NCBI GenBank assembly: GCA_903837555.1
Contig: CAILUV010000057.1
Location: 1 to 32,242, forward strand
Source: an uncultured Alphaproteobacteria bacterium
GTDB taxonomy: Bacteria; Pseudomonadota; Alphaproteobacteria; Micropepsales; Micropepsaceae
DNA length: 32,242 nucleotides
Direction: 5' to 3'
This document shows, piece by piece, positions 1 through 8,990 of the stretch. A program made the translations under genes and the position numbers. The notes under the pieces are model-generated. The model saw only the letters and a program-made list of their open reading frames with translations. It was not told the DNA's origin and ran no database searches. Positions within the stretch are counted from its first letter, which is position 1. Each line of letters opens with the position of its first letter.

Positions 1-209
1 CCGGCAACGTCCAGCATGAACAGGGTGGTCAGGAAATGACCGGCTTCGACATGGCGCTCCAGGGTGCGGCCGTCGACACTGATGTTCTCGGGCGTGGTGG
101 TGCCGCCATAAATCACGGCCGGGATCAGGCCCTTCAGGCGCGCCTGGTAGGCCGGACCCTTGCCGGTACCGTCACGCGATTCCACCTTAAGTTCTTGAAC
201 TTGCGCCAT
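1..209 (-). CDS. rplY: 50S ribosomal protein L25 (Ctc/TL5-type), N-terminal part; gene runs off the left edge
   Basis: The reading frame starts at the ATG at 209 and stays open to the window edge, giving about 69 residues. It begins MAQVQELKVESRDGTGKGPA and continues with a stretch carrying the residues RLKGLIPAVIYGG. This matches the N-terminal 5S-rRNA-binding domain of bacterial L25. The family role is to bind 5S rRNA in the central protuberance of the large ribosomal subunit. The C-terminal part, which would show whether this is the long Ctc form, lies outside the window. It sits downstream of prs on the same strand, 139 bp away. The prs–rplY order is common in Alphaproteobacteria. Confidence 0.93.
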   Translation of the reverse strand, partial: MAQVQELKVESRDGTGKGPAYQARLKGLIPAVIYGGTTTPENISVDGRTLERHVEAGHFLTTLFMLDVA

Positions 210-326
210 TTTCCTGATCCTTGGTCGACCCGTGGGAGCCATTGCCCCCTGCGGAGAGGCGGCTTTTAGCGAAAAGGCTGGCGGCCTGCAACCGCCCGTC
301 TGGCGGGTATTTGACCGGCGTCGGGC

Positions 327-341
327 GGGGCCGGGGGCCCC
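327..341 (-). terminator. GC-only hairpin just after prs (possible weak terminator)
   Basis: GGGGCC and GGCCCC flank a 3-nt spacer, forming a 6-bp all-GC stem that begins eight bases after the prs stop codon on the minus strand. There is no T tract after the stem in the prs direction; the T run lies before it. It may slow transcription or protect the prs 3' end, but a true intrinsic terminator is not demonstrated. Confidence 0.25.
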
Positions 342-348
342 AAAAACC

Positions 349-1308
<960 letters not shown>

Positions 1309-1405
1309 CGGCTCGCCCCTAACCCCAATGAAGCTTTGATGACGGGCTTTTAGCGGCTCGCCATCCGAGTCGCAACCGCCGCCTGTGGCGTATTTGCCGC
1401 GCCGA

Positions 1406-2167
1406 TCAGGGCTCCAGCAGGATGGCGGAAACCTGCCGCCCGTAATCGGGCTCGCCGGCATGGGTGGTGCGGCGGAAGCTGAAAAAGCCGTTTTCCGGCG
1501 GATAGGTGCAAACGCCCATTTTTTCGACAGACGCGATTCCAGCCGCCGTCAGCCGGTGAGCGGCGTAATCTTCCAGGTCGAAGCGGTAATGGCCTTCCTT
1601 GCCCGGCGACAGCGTGAAGAACTTGCGGTTGCGCAGGCCCAATTCCAGAAACTTGTCGCGGAATTCCCAGCTCACTTCGTAATTGTCCTGGCTGATGCAG
1701 GGGCCGATGGCGGCGGCGATGCGGCTGCGGTCGGCGCCCAGTTTTTCCATCGCTTCGATGGCACCCTCCAGCACGCCGCCCAGCGCGCCTTTCCACCCGG
1801 CATGGGCGGCGCCGATGATCCTGGCCTGCGCATCCACCAGCAGCACCGGCGCGCAGTCGGCGGTGAGGATGCCCAAGCCCAGACCCGGCGTGGCGGTGAC
1901 CATGGCATCGCCTTCCAAACGCTGCGCAGGCGCGGCGACCAGCGTGTGCACGATGGGGCTGTGAATCTGGGACAGGCTGATCAGTTCGGCTGCGCCCAGC
2001 TCGGACGCGACCCGGCGACGATTCTCCGTCACGGCGCCGGGATCGTCTTTCGAACCGGGCCCGCAATTGAGCGTTTCATAAAGCCCGTTGGAGACGCCGC
2101 CTTCGCGCCCAAAAAAGCCATGCGCCACGCCAGGCGCGGTCAGGTTGCCAGCTTCGAGGCGCTTCAT
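1406..2167 (-). CDS. pgeF: PgeF/YfiH (LACC1-type) multicopper-oxidase-like family protein
   Basis: The 253-aa product belongs to the DUF152/YfiH family. Members have been described as peptidoglycan editing factor, polyphenol oxidase and purine nucleoside phosphorylase, so the cellular substrate here is not fixed by sequence. Hallmarks are [11 protein letters not shown] near the N-terminus, [17 protein letters not shown], a later His in [10 protein letters not shown], and the C-terminal [18 protein letters not shown]. The His, Cys and His residues expected to bind metal are therefore present. The ATG overlaps the stop of midA as ATGA (2164–2167), implying translational coupling. Confidence 0.92.
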   Translation of the reverse strand: MKRLEAGNLTAPGVAHGFFGREGGVSNGLYETLNCGPGSKDDPGAVTENRRRVASELGAAELISLSQIHSPIVHTLVAAPAQRLEGDAMVTATPGLGLGILTADCAPVLLVDAQARIIGAAHAGWKGALGGVLEGAIEAMEKLGADRSRIAAAIGPCISQDNYEVSWEFRDKFLELGLRNRKFFTLSPGKEGHYRFDLEDYAAHRLTAAGIASVEKMGVCTYPPENGFFSFRRTTHAGEPDYGRQVSAILLEP

Positions 2168-3243
2168 GCGAACCCCGCAAAACCGGCCACGCCGGGCGGC
2201 GCAAAGGCCAGCGCCTTGAACAGTTTGCCCATCTGGTCGGCGCCGATCAGCCGCTCGGTGGCGCTCAAGAGGTCGGCGGCGCTGTCGGGATGCAACTTCA
2301 TCAGTTGTTCGGCGCGTTCGGTGATGCCGATGCTGGCCAGAAGAGCCCCTTGCGTGACCGGTCCGAACACCGCCGCGCCGCCGCGCCGTCCGGCCTGCGC
2401 CAGCGCCGCGAAATCGACATGGGCGGACAGATCGTCGTCGCCCGGCGCGGCCAGCACATCGGCGAAGCGATGGCCGCCAACCGCCTGCAGGGTTTCGGCG
2501 AAGCCTGTCACCGCGTCATAGCCGTAATCGACCATCAGCGCTGCGCCGCCGCGTTGCGTCACGATGGCGGCGATATTTTCCGCCAGCGCCAGCGCGGCGG
2601 GCGAGGTTTCATAGACGCCGCCCTGCGGCGCGGTCTCGCGGTCCTGCGGAATGATGGGCAGCGGCACGGGCACCGGCGCCAGCGCGAAGTCCAGTTCGCC
2701 GTCCAGCGCCGTCACCATGCGCTCGTGCCATCCGCGTTCGCTGCGCACATACTGGCGCACCGGAAGCGCGTCGAAGAATTCGTTGGCCACCAGGAACAGC
2801 GGGCGATCCGACAGGCTGTCGTCGAACTGCGGCTGCCAGGAAATGTCCGCGCCAAAGCCGCGCAGCTTTTCGGCCTGCATCTGTTGCAGCACCGGGCTGG
2901 CTTCGATCAGCACAATCTCGAGATCATTGGTGAAGTCCGGCTCGACCGACGCGGCGCGCAGCATGTCGGCCATCAGCGTGCCGCGTCCTGGACCCAGTTC
3001 GACCAGCCGCGGATTTTTCGGACAGCCCTGATCGGCCCAGGCCTGCAGCATCCACAGGCCCAGCATCTCGCCGAACATCTGGCTGACTTCCGGCGCGGTG
3101 GTGAAATCGCCCTGCGCGCCGAAGGGATCGCGCGTGGCGTAATAGCCGTCCTTGGGATCGAGCAGCGCGATGGTCATGAACTGCGCCACCGACATCGGGC
3201 CCTGGGCCTCGATCAGCGCTGCGATGCGCGCTTTAAGAGTCAT
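2164..3243 (-). CDS. MidA/NDUFAF7-family SAM-dependent methyltransferase
   Basis: The 359-aa protein is a class I SAM-dependent methyltransferase of the DUF185/MidA family. Mitochondrial relatives (NDUFAF7) methylate an arginine on a complex I subunit, so a complex I assembly role is plausible by family only. Motifs include the N-terminal YYATRDPFGAQGDFTTAPEVS typical of the family, the SAM-binding VELGPGRGTLMADML (about residues 80–95), VANEFFDALPVRQY and MVDYGYD. The ATG at 3243 overlaps the lgt stop (ATGA), and its own stop overlaps the pgeF start. The frame is open further upstream inside lgt, but that part is out-of-frame lgt sequence. Confidence 0.93.
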   Translation of the reverse strand: MTLKARIAALIEAQGPMSVAQFMTIALLDPKDGYYATRDPFGAQGDFTTAPEVSQMFGEMLGLWMLQAWADQGCPKNPRLVELGPGRGTLMADMLRAASVEPDFTNDLEIVLIEASPVLQQMQAEKLRGFGADISWQPQFDDSLSDRPLFLVANEFFDALPVRQYVRSERGWHERMVTALDGELDFALAPVPVPLPIIPQDRETAPQGGVYETSPAALALAENIAAIVTQRGGAALMVDYGYDAVTGFAETLQAVGGHRFADVLAAPGDDDLSAHVDFAALAQAGRRGGAAVFGPVTQGALLASIGITERAEQLMKLHPDSAADLLSATERLIGADQMGKLFKALAFAPPGVAGFAGFA

Positions 3244-4124
3244 GCCGCGCGGGGCCTTTTCGACACGATCCACAGCAGCAGGCCGGCGCCGATCCAGATC
3301 GGGATCGACAGCGCCATGCCCATGCTGATGGGACCGATGAACTGGGTGTCGGGCTCGCGGAAGAATTCGCATATGAAGCGAAAGAGGCCATAGCCCGCCA
3401 GGAAGATTGCCGAGATCAGGCCGGGCTTCTGGTGGGCGCGGAACACGCGCAAGGCGACCTGCACGATCACCAGCAGCACCAGGCCTTCCAGCGCCGCCTC
3501 GTAAAGCTGGCTGGGATGGCGCGGCAGCGGTCCGCCGCGCGGAAATACCATCGCCCAGGGCACATCGGTGACCCGGCCCCACAATTCGTCATTCACGAAG
3601 TTGGCGATGCGCACCAGGAAGATGGTGATGGGCGCGAAGGCGCAGGTGAGGTCTGAGACCGACAACATGCTGACCTTGTGGCGGCGGCTGAAAAGCCAGA
3701 CCGCGATCACCGCGCCCAGCAGGCCGCCATGGAAGGACATGCCGCCTTCCCAGGCGGCGATGATGCGGACGGGATCGGTGACGAAGGCCAGCGGCAGCCC
3801 GTCGCAATATTGGGCATAGCTGGGGGTGACGCTGCACAGCACGGTTCCATAGATCAGCACCCAGCCCAGGCGCCCGCCCAGGATGACGCCGAAAATGATC
3901 CACACCGCCAGGTCGCTGATCTGGTCTTCCGTGGCCGGGGGGCGGCCGTTGAAGGGCGGGGGCGCCCACAGGGCCTTCTGGCGCAGCGCCCGGGTGATGC
4001 CCCACCAGCCCAGCAGGATGCCCGCGATATAGGACAGGGCGTACCAGCGGATCGGGATCGGCCCCAGTTGCAGGGCAATGGGATCGATATTGGGAAAGGG
4101 GAGCGCGGCCAGGGCTTCGATCAT
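3240..4124 (-). CDS. lgt: Prolipoprotein diacylglyceryl transferase
   Basis: Lgt transfers diacylglycerol from phosphatidylglycerol to the lipobox cysteine of prolipoproteins at the inner membrane. The 294-aa product starts MIEALAALPFPNIDP and has about seven hydrophobic segments. Family signatures are MSFHGGLLGA with its essential His, RIANFVNDELWGR, and RHPSQLYEA. The start at 4124 is preferred because residues before it in the open frame are polar and unlike the family. It is the first gene of the lgt–midA–pgeF–prs run. It is divergent from ubiK across 78 bp, which must hold both promoters. Confidence 0.96.
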   Translation of the reverse strand: MIEALAALPFPNIDPIALQLGPIPIRWYALSYIAGILLGWWGITRALRQKALWAPPPFNGRPPATEDQISDLAVWIIFGVILGGRLGWVLIYGTVLCSVTPSYAQYCDGLPLAFVTDPVRIIAAWEGGMSFHGGLLGAVIAVWLFSRRHKVSMLSVSDLTCAFAPITIFLVRIANFVNDELWGRVTDVPWAMVFPRGGPLPRHPSQLYEAALEGLVLLVIVQVALRVFRAHQKPGLISAIFLAGYGLFRFICEFFREPDTQFIGPISMGMALSIPIWIGAGLLLWIVSKRPRAA

Positions 4125-4202
4125 GGCGGTAAAACGCGATGGTTCGGTGCTTGTGTCAAGTGAAGGTGGCGGCCATATAGACGCTGACAACGGAGGCTTC
4201 TG

Positions 4203-4454
4203 ATGGCGCAGACCGACAATCCCTTCCTGGATGGCGTGGCGAAGGCGTTCACGGACGCAGCCGGCATGGCCCAGAGCGTGCGCGTCGAGATCGACACCTT
4301 CATGCGCCAGCGGCTGGAACGGCTGGTGGCGGACATGGATTTTGTTCCCCGGGAGGAATTCGAGGCGGTGAAGGCGATGGCGGCCAAGGCCCGCGCCGAG
4401 AACGAGGCCCTGGAGGCCCGGATCGCAGCTTTGGAATCCAAATCAACCACTTAG
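4203..4454 (+). CDS. ubiK: UbiK family accessory factor (BMFP domain)
   Basis: The 83-aa small protein matches the UbiK/YqiC family, which assists aerobic ubiquinone synthesis in γ-proteobacteria and forms trimers. The first half is an amphipathic region (MAQTDNPFLDGVAKAFTDAA), followed by MDFVPREEFEAVKAMAAKARAENEALEARIAALE, a clear heptad coiled coil. The length is typical. It is divergent from lgt, as in many Alphaproteobacteria. A role in ubiquinone synthesis is inferred from the family. Confidence 0.88.
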   Translation: MAQTDNPFLDGVAKAFTDAAGMAQSVRVEIDTFMRQRLERLVADMDFVPREEFEAVKAMAAKARAENEALEARIAALESKSTT

Positions 4455-4555
4455 CGGAATCGCCAAGTCATCCCCGACTCCTTTCGGGCGAATCTGTGAG
4501 CCGATTCAAAGCTGTGGAATCTTTTTCCGCGGCGTGGATGGGGACTCGCGGACTC
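4434..4555. promoter_or_regulatory. Cluster of eight GANTC (CcrM-type methylation) sites
   Basis: Eight GANTC pentamers start at 4434, 4457, 4476, 4490, 4503, 4517, 4543 and 4551. The first is inside the last codons of ubiK and the rest fill the gap before the YbjN gene. A random sequence of this length would hold about half a site at 1/256. GANTC is the target of the cell-cycle methyltransferase CcrM in Alphaproteobacteria. The 4503 and 4517 sites also form an inverted pair (GATTC/GAATC). The cluster lies 68 bp or more upstream of the YbjN start, so a methylation-sensitive promoter is one reading. No function is proven. Confidence 0.55.
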
Positions 4556-4622
4556 TTGTTTTCTCTAAATCTTGTGCCAGTTTGGATCGCAACTGCTTCG
4601 TTTAGTGGCTGGAGCGCGCCTT

Positions 4623-5129
4623 ATGAGTATCATGCATCTCGACGACGAACCGGTGGGCACCCTGCACCCGCTGGACCTGCTGGAGCGGGCGGTCGAGGCC
4701 AATGGCTGGGCCTTTGAACGGGCCGGGCGCGACGAACTCAACCTGTCGGTGGCGGGCAAGTGGAGCGACCACCATTTCAATTTCTCATGGCGCGAGGACC
4801 TGCAGTCGCTGCATTTGTCCAGCGCCTTCGACATGCGCATCAGCGAAGGGGTGCGCCGCCAGAACGTCGCCGACCTCTTGATGCATGTGAACGCCAAGCT
4901 GTGGATCGGCCATTTCGACCTGTGGCCGCAGGACGGCACCATCATCTTTCGCCACGCCATGATCTTCCCGGATGCGGAAGCCAGCGCCGCCCAGTGCGAA
5001 GCGCTGCTCAACCTGGCGCTGGAAGCCTGCGAACATTACTACCCCGCTTTCCAGTTCGTGCTGTGGGGCGGCAAGACGGCGGAAGACGCCATCGCTTCGG
5101 CCGTGCTGGAATGCGCCGGACAGGCTTAA
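4623..5129 (+). CDS. YbjN domain-containing protein
   Basis: The 168-aa product has the YbjN fold pattern: a start with LHPLDLLERAVEANGWAFER, alternating strands (LNLSVAGKWSDHHFNFSWRE), then a helix-rich second half (VRRQNVADLLMHVNAKLWIGHF) and a C-terminal EACEHYYPAFQFVLWGGK. The family resembles type III secretion chaperones in fold; in E. coli YbjN is linked to stress and motility, but no biochemical role is settled. The ATG at 4623 follows a GGAG at the right distance. An in-frame TTG at 4572 exists but would add an unlikely N-terminus. It lies four bases upstream of proC, so the two are likely co-transcribed. Confidence 0.86.
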   Translation: MSIMHLDDEPVGTLHPLDLLERAVEANGWAFERAGRDELNLSVAGKWSDHHFNFSWREDLQSLHLSSAFDMRISEGVRRQNVADLLMHVNAKLWIGHFDLWPQDGTIIFRHAMIFPDAEASAAQCEALLNLALEACEHYYPAFQFVLWGGKTAEDAIASAVLECAGQA

Positions 5130-5133
5130 GCCC

Positions 5134-5931
5134 GTGAGTGTGCTGCTGATCGGCGCCGGCCGTATGGGCGGCGCATTGTTGAAGGGCTGGCTGGCGCGCG
5201 GCGTCAAACCCATCACTGTGGTCGAGCCCAAGCCGTCGGCCGAATTGCGCAAGCTGGCGAACGCCAAAAAAATCTCGCTGCTGTCCGCGCCGTCGCAGGT
5301 GACGAAAAATCCGTCGGTGTGCGTGGTGGCGATCAAGCCGCAAGTGCTGAAAGGCGAGGCCGCGACGCTGGCGGGCTTTGCCAACGATGGCGCGCTGATG
5401 ATCTCCATTGCGGCGGGCACGTCGGTGATGGCGCTGACCAGGGCCTGGGGCGCAAAAGCGCGCATCATCCGCGCCATGCCCAATACGCCCGGTGCGATCG
5501 GCGCGGGCATCACCGGCATGTATGCTGCCAAAGGCGTGACGCCCGCGGACAAGAAGCGCGCGACATCGCTGCTGGCGGCCCTGGGCGATACCGAGTGGGT
5601 CGGCAAGGAAGGCCTGATCGACAGCGTCACGGCGGTGTCAGGTTCCGGCCCTGCCTATCTGTTCCTGATGGTGGAAGCGCTGACCGATGCGGGCGTGGCA
5701 GAAGGCCTTTCAAAAGTTCAGGCCGAGAAATTCGCCCGCGCCACGGTGGCGGGGGCAGGCGCCTTGCTGGCGGCGGACAAATCACCGGCATCGGCCTTGC
5801 GCGAGGCCGTCACCAGTCCCGGCGGCACGACTGCAGCGGCGCTATCGGTTCTGATGGCGAAAGATGGGCTGACGACGCTGATGAAGCGCGCGGTCAAGGC
5901 GGCGCGCAAACGCGCGCAAGAGCTGCGTTAA
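5134..5931 (+). CDS. proC: Pyrroline-5-carboxylate reductase
   Basis: This enzyme carries out the last step of proline synthesis, the NAD(P)H-dependent reduction of Δ1-pyrroline-5-carboxylate. A GTG at 5134 gives MSVLLIGAGRMGGALLKGW, a correct Rossmann start, and a 265-aa protein of family length. Further signatures are RAMPNTPGAIGAGITGM in the middle and the C-terminal SGSGPAYLFLMVEALTDAG plus REAVTSPGGTTAAAL, the ProC signature. The GTG lies four bases after the YbjN stop. The gene ends in a 4-bp interlocked overlap with the convergent histidine kinase (TTAA, 5928–5931), leaving no space for a terminator. Confidence 0.96.
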   Translation: MSVLLIGAGRMGGALLKGWLARGVKPITVVEPKPSAELRKLANAKKISLLSAPSQVTKNPSVCVVAIKPQVLKGEAATLAGFANDGALMISIAAGTSVMALTRAWGAKARIIRAMPNTPGAIGAGITGMYAAKGVTPADKKRATSLLAALGDTEWVGKEGLIDSVTAVSGSGPAYLFLMVEALTDAGVAEGLSKVQAEKFARATVAGAGALLAADKSPASALREAVTSPGGTTAAALSVLMAKDGLTTLMKRAVKAARKRAQELR

Positions 5932-7253
5932 ACCGGAAGACGGATGGTCGCTTTAAGGCCACCAAGCGCCGACTGATCGAGCAGGACATCACCGCCATGG
6001 GCGCGGGCCACGTCGCGGGCGATGGTCAGGCCCAAACCAGACCCACCCACCTGCAGGTTGCGGCCCTCATCCAGCCGGTGAAAGGGGCGGAACGCTTCCT
6101 CGCGGCGGGTTTCGGGAATGCCGGGGCCGTTGTCCTCGACGCTGATTTCCACCAGACGGCCATCCTGCTTCAGGCCGACCGCGACCTGGCTGCCATGCTT
6201 GAGGGCATTATCGATCAGGTTGATCAGGCAGCGGCGCAGGCCCACCCGCTTGACGCTGACGCGAATGTTTTCCGGCACGCTGAGGGTGACACCACGCTGG
6301 CGCGCCTTTGCGGCGGCGTCGGCGGCATCGCGCACCAGCGCCCCCAGGTCGGTGACTTCGGCCTCCTCGCCGCCTTCGCCGCGGGCGAAGGCCAGATATT
6401 CATCCAGCATATGCTCCATCTCGGCGATGTCGCCCTGCATGGATTTCACATCCGCATCCGCCGGCATCATCGCCAGCGCCAGCTTCAGCCGGGTGAGCGG
6501 GGTCTTGATGTCATGGCTGACGCCCGCCAGCATTTCGGTGCGCTGGGTGACATGGCGCTCGATGCGCTCGCGCATGGTGATGAAGGCCTGGGCGGCGCGG
6601 CGCACTTCGGTGGCGCCATAGGGCTTGAAGTCGGGCACGGCGCGGCCCTTGCCGAAGCTTTCCGCGGCGCGGGCCAGCCGCTCGATGGGCCGCACCTGGT
6701 TGCGCAGGAAGAGGGTGGCGATGCCCATCAGCAAAAGTGACGACACCACCATGTAAAGGATGAAAAGATCGGGCTTGGACACGGTGATGCGGTCGCGCGG
6801 CACCAGCACCGCCAGGGTGCCGTCATGCACTTCGGCGCGGATTTCGAAGTCATTGCCGACGCGCTTGGTGAAGAAATGCCGCCCTTCGCGGACGCGTTCG
6901 GCCAGAAAGTCGTCCAGCGCTACGTCAATGGTGCTGACGGCCGGCTCGCTGGGCGGCGCGACCTTCACGCCGGGCAGGAATTTGATGCCGTACTGAAGCT
7001 GCCGTTCCGACAGCAGGCGCAGCTTGATGCGTTCGTCGCCATGATAATTGTCTTCCAGCGCCACCAGCAGGTTGATGTCGGCGGCGACGTCGCGGGCCAG
7101 GCGGCGGGTGGTGCTTTCCAGGTCGCGCTCGAAAAAGACATAGGCGATGATCGCCTGCAGCAGCACGATGGGCGCGATGATGATGATCAGGGCGCGGCCA
7201 AACAGTCCCCGCGGCAGGATGCGCTTGACCGAATAGCCCGAGCTGTCAGGCAC
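5928..7253 (-). CDS. EnvZ-like membrane sensor histidine kinase
   Basis: The 441-aa kinase is the partner of the upstream OmpR-like regulator. Its layout is TM1 at about residues 20–41 (IIIIAPIVLLQAIIAYVFF), a periplasmic sensor region of about 120 residues, TM2 at about 163–183 (LFILYMVVSSLLLMGIATLFL), a HAMP linker (RPIERLARAAESFGKG), a HisKA domain with GVSHDIKTPLTRLKL (His about 247), and an HATPase_c domain with NLIDNALKHG, DNGPGIP and GSGLGLTI. The GTG at 7253 was chosen as start: it overlaps the regulator stop by eight bases. An ATG at 7280 in frame is the alternative. The periplasmic stimulus cannot be read from the sequence. Confidence 0.93.
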   Translation of the reverse strand: MPDSSGYSVKRILPRGLFGRALIIIIAPIVLLQAIIAYVFFERDLESTTRRLARDVAADINLLVALEDNYHGDERIKLRLLSERQLQYGIKFLPGVKVAPPSEPAVSTIDVALDDFLAERVREGRHFFTKRVGNDFEIRAEVHDGTLAVLVPRDRITVSKPDLFILYMVVSSLLLMGIATLFLRNQVRPIERLARAAESFGKGRAVPDFKPYGATEVRRAAQAFITMRERIERHVTQRTEMLAGVSHDIKTPLTRLKLALAMMPADADVKSMQGDIAEMEHMLDEYLAFARGEGGEEAEVTDLGALVRDAADAAAKARQRGVTLSVPENIRVSVKRVGLRRCLINLIDNALKHGSQVAVGLKQDGRLVEISVEDNGPGIPETRREEAFRPFHRLDEGRNLQVGGSGLGLTIARDVARAHGGDVLLDQSALGGLKATIRLPV

Positions 7254-7944
7254 GATCTGGAACCAGCATATAGCCAACACCGCGCACGGTCTGCAGGTAC
7301 AGCGGCAGCTTGGGGTCTTCCTCGATCTTGCGGCGCAGGCGCGTCACCTGCACGTCGATCGACCGTTCCAGCGCCACGTTCAGCCGTTTGCACAGTTCGG
7401 CGCGGCTGAACGGCCGCCCGGCATGGACGGCGAAAAGTTGCAGCAGTGCCGCTTCCGCCCCGGTCAGTTTCACCGGCTTGGCGCCCCGCGTCAGGCGCGA
7501 GGTGGCGGGATCGAACAGCGCCGATCCCATCTTCACCGGCCCTGTCGCGGGCGTTTCCGGCGGCGCGGCGCGGCGCAGCAGCGAATTGGCCCGCAGCAGC
7601 AGTTCGCGCGGTTCGAATGGCTTGGGCAGGTAATCGTCGGCGCCCAGTTCCAGGCCCGCGATGCGGTCCGCCGGATCGCCGCGCGCCGTCAGCATCAGGA
7701 TCGGCACGGAGGATTGCGTGCGCACGCTCTTGGTCAGCTCCAGGCCCGACTCCCCCGGCATCATCACGTCCAGGATCAGCAGGTCGAATTCCATGCTTTT
7801 CATCAGGGCGCGGGCCTGCGCCGCCCCGGTCGCGGCGGTCACCCGATAGCCGTTGGACGACAGATAGCGCTGCAGCAATGCGCGCAGCCTTTCGTCGTCA
7901 TCGACCACCAGCAGGTGCGGTTCGTCCGCGGCAGGGCTGTTCAT
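7246..7944 (-). CDS. OmpR-family response regulator
   Basis: The 232-aa DNA-binding regulator is phosphorylated by its cognate kinase. The receiver domain keeps the acidic triplet D15–D17, the phosphoacceptor D59 (LLILDVMMPGESG), a Thr in MLTARGD and K108 in YLPKPF. The C-terminal winged helix (about 130–230) shows GAEAALLQLFAVHAGRPFSRAELCKRL and SIDVQVTRLRRKIEEDP. It ends VRGVGYMLVPDRA, the classical OmpR ending. The start at 7944 gives MNSPAADEPHLLVVDDD. It is divergent from ilvE across 152 bp, which includes a small palindrome CTGCA-N5-TGCAG at 8002–8016 that could be an operator. The target genes are unknown. Confidence 0.94.
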   Translation of the reverse strand: MNSPAADEPHLLVVDDDERLRALLQRYLSSNGYRVTAATGAAQARALMKSMEFDLLILDVMMPGESGLELTKSVRTQSSVPILMLTARGDPADRIAGLELGADDYLPKPFEPRELLLRANSLLRRAAPPETPATGPVKMGSALFDPATSRLTRGAKPVKLTGAEAALLQLFAVHAGRPFSRAELCKRLNVALERSIDVQVTRLRRKIEEDPKLPLYLQTVRGVGYMLVPDRA

Positions 7945-8096
7945 GGCAAACTCATGGCAGCCATGCCTCCGGGCACCCTTGCGATTTTCGCGTCGGCCAT
8001 GCTGCAATACATGCAGAAAAACTAGGCCCTCGCCGGATGGGGGGCAAGCCCGGCCAGCTTATCCCTAAGACTGGCGGCTTTTCAGGAACGGAACCG

Positions 8097-8990
8097 ATGG
8101 CAGACGTGATCCCTTTCGACCAGCGTGATGGCTCGCTTTGGTATGACGGCAAGCTGGTGCCCTGGAAGGACGCCAAGACCCATGTGCTGACCCACGGTCT
8201 GCATTATGGCTCCTGCGTGTTCGAAGGCCAGCGCATCTACAACGGCACCATCTACAAGCTGAAGGAACATACCGAGCGCCTGTTCTTTTCGGCCGAAACG
8301 CTGGGCATGAAAATTCCCTTCACCCAGGAACAGATCAACCAGGCCTGCATCGATACTGCCGCCGCGCAGGGCATCACCGACGGCTATCTGCGCCCGGTCG
8401 CGTTCCGCGGCAGCGAGATGATGGCAGTGTCGGCGCAGAACACGACGATCCATGTCGCGATCGCCTGCTGGCCCTGGCCGTCCTATTTCAGCCCGGCGGA
8501 AAAGCTCAAGGGCATCCGTCTCGACATCTCGCGCTGGAAGCGCCCCGCACCCGATACCGAGCCGGTGCATGCCAAGGCCGCCGGCCTCTACATGATCTGC
8601 ACCATCTCCAAGCATGAGGCCGAGGCCAAGGGCTATGCTGATGCGATGATGTTCGATTATCGCGGCTATATCGCCGAAGCTACCGGCGCCAATGTCTTCT
8701 TCGTGAAGGATGGCGAGCTGCACACGCCGACGCCCGACTGTTTCCTCAACGGCCTGACCCGCCAGTCGGTGATCGCCATCGCCAAGGCGAAGGGCGTCAA
8801 GGTGATCGAGCGCCACATCAAGCCCGAAGAGCTCACAGGCTTCAGCGAATGTTTCCTCACCGGTTCGGCGGCGGAAGTCACGCCGGTGTCGGAAATCGGG
8901 CCGTATACCTTCAAGCCCGGCGCCCTGACCGAAACGCTCATGAACGCCTATTCGGACGAAGTGCGCGGTCTGGCGAAAGTCTCCGCCTGA
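8097..8990 (+). CDS. ilvE: Branched-chain amino-acid aminotransferase
   Basis: This fold-type IV PLP transaminase interconverts Leu, Ile and Val with their 2-oxo acids using glutamate/2-oxoglutarate. The product is 297 aa. The start MADVIPFDQRDGSLWYDGKL at 8097 matches the family; the frame is open far upstream but that is antisense to the regulator gene. Motifs are HGLHYGSCVFEGQRIY, the PLP lysine K160 in VHAKAAGLYM, and IAEATGANVFFVKDG with E194, followed by FLTGSAAEVTPV. It directly abuts the convergent pgsA: its TGA ends at 8990 and the pgsA stop begins at 8991. Confidence 0.95.
   Translation: MADVIPFDQRDGSLWYDGKLVPWKDAKTHVLTHGLHYGSCVFEGQRIYNGTIYKLKEHTERLFFSAETLGMKIPFTQEQINQACIDTAAAQGITDGYLRPVAFRGSEMMAVSAQNTTIHVAIACWPWPSYFSPAEKLKGIRLDISRWKRPAPDTEPVHAKAAGLYMICTISKHEAEAKGYADAMMFDYRGYIAEATGANVFFVKDGELHTPTPDCFLNGLTRQSVIAIAKAKGVKVIERHIKPEELTGFSECFLTGSAAEVTPVSEIGPYTFKPGALTETLMNAYSDEVRGLAKVSA

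Noticed and set aside
8002-8016. Small palindrome CTGCA-N5-TGCAG between the response regulator gene and ilvE
   Set aside because: The arms are only 5 bp and expected by chance in such a gap; it is noted in the response regulator entry but not claimed as a site.
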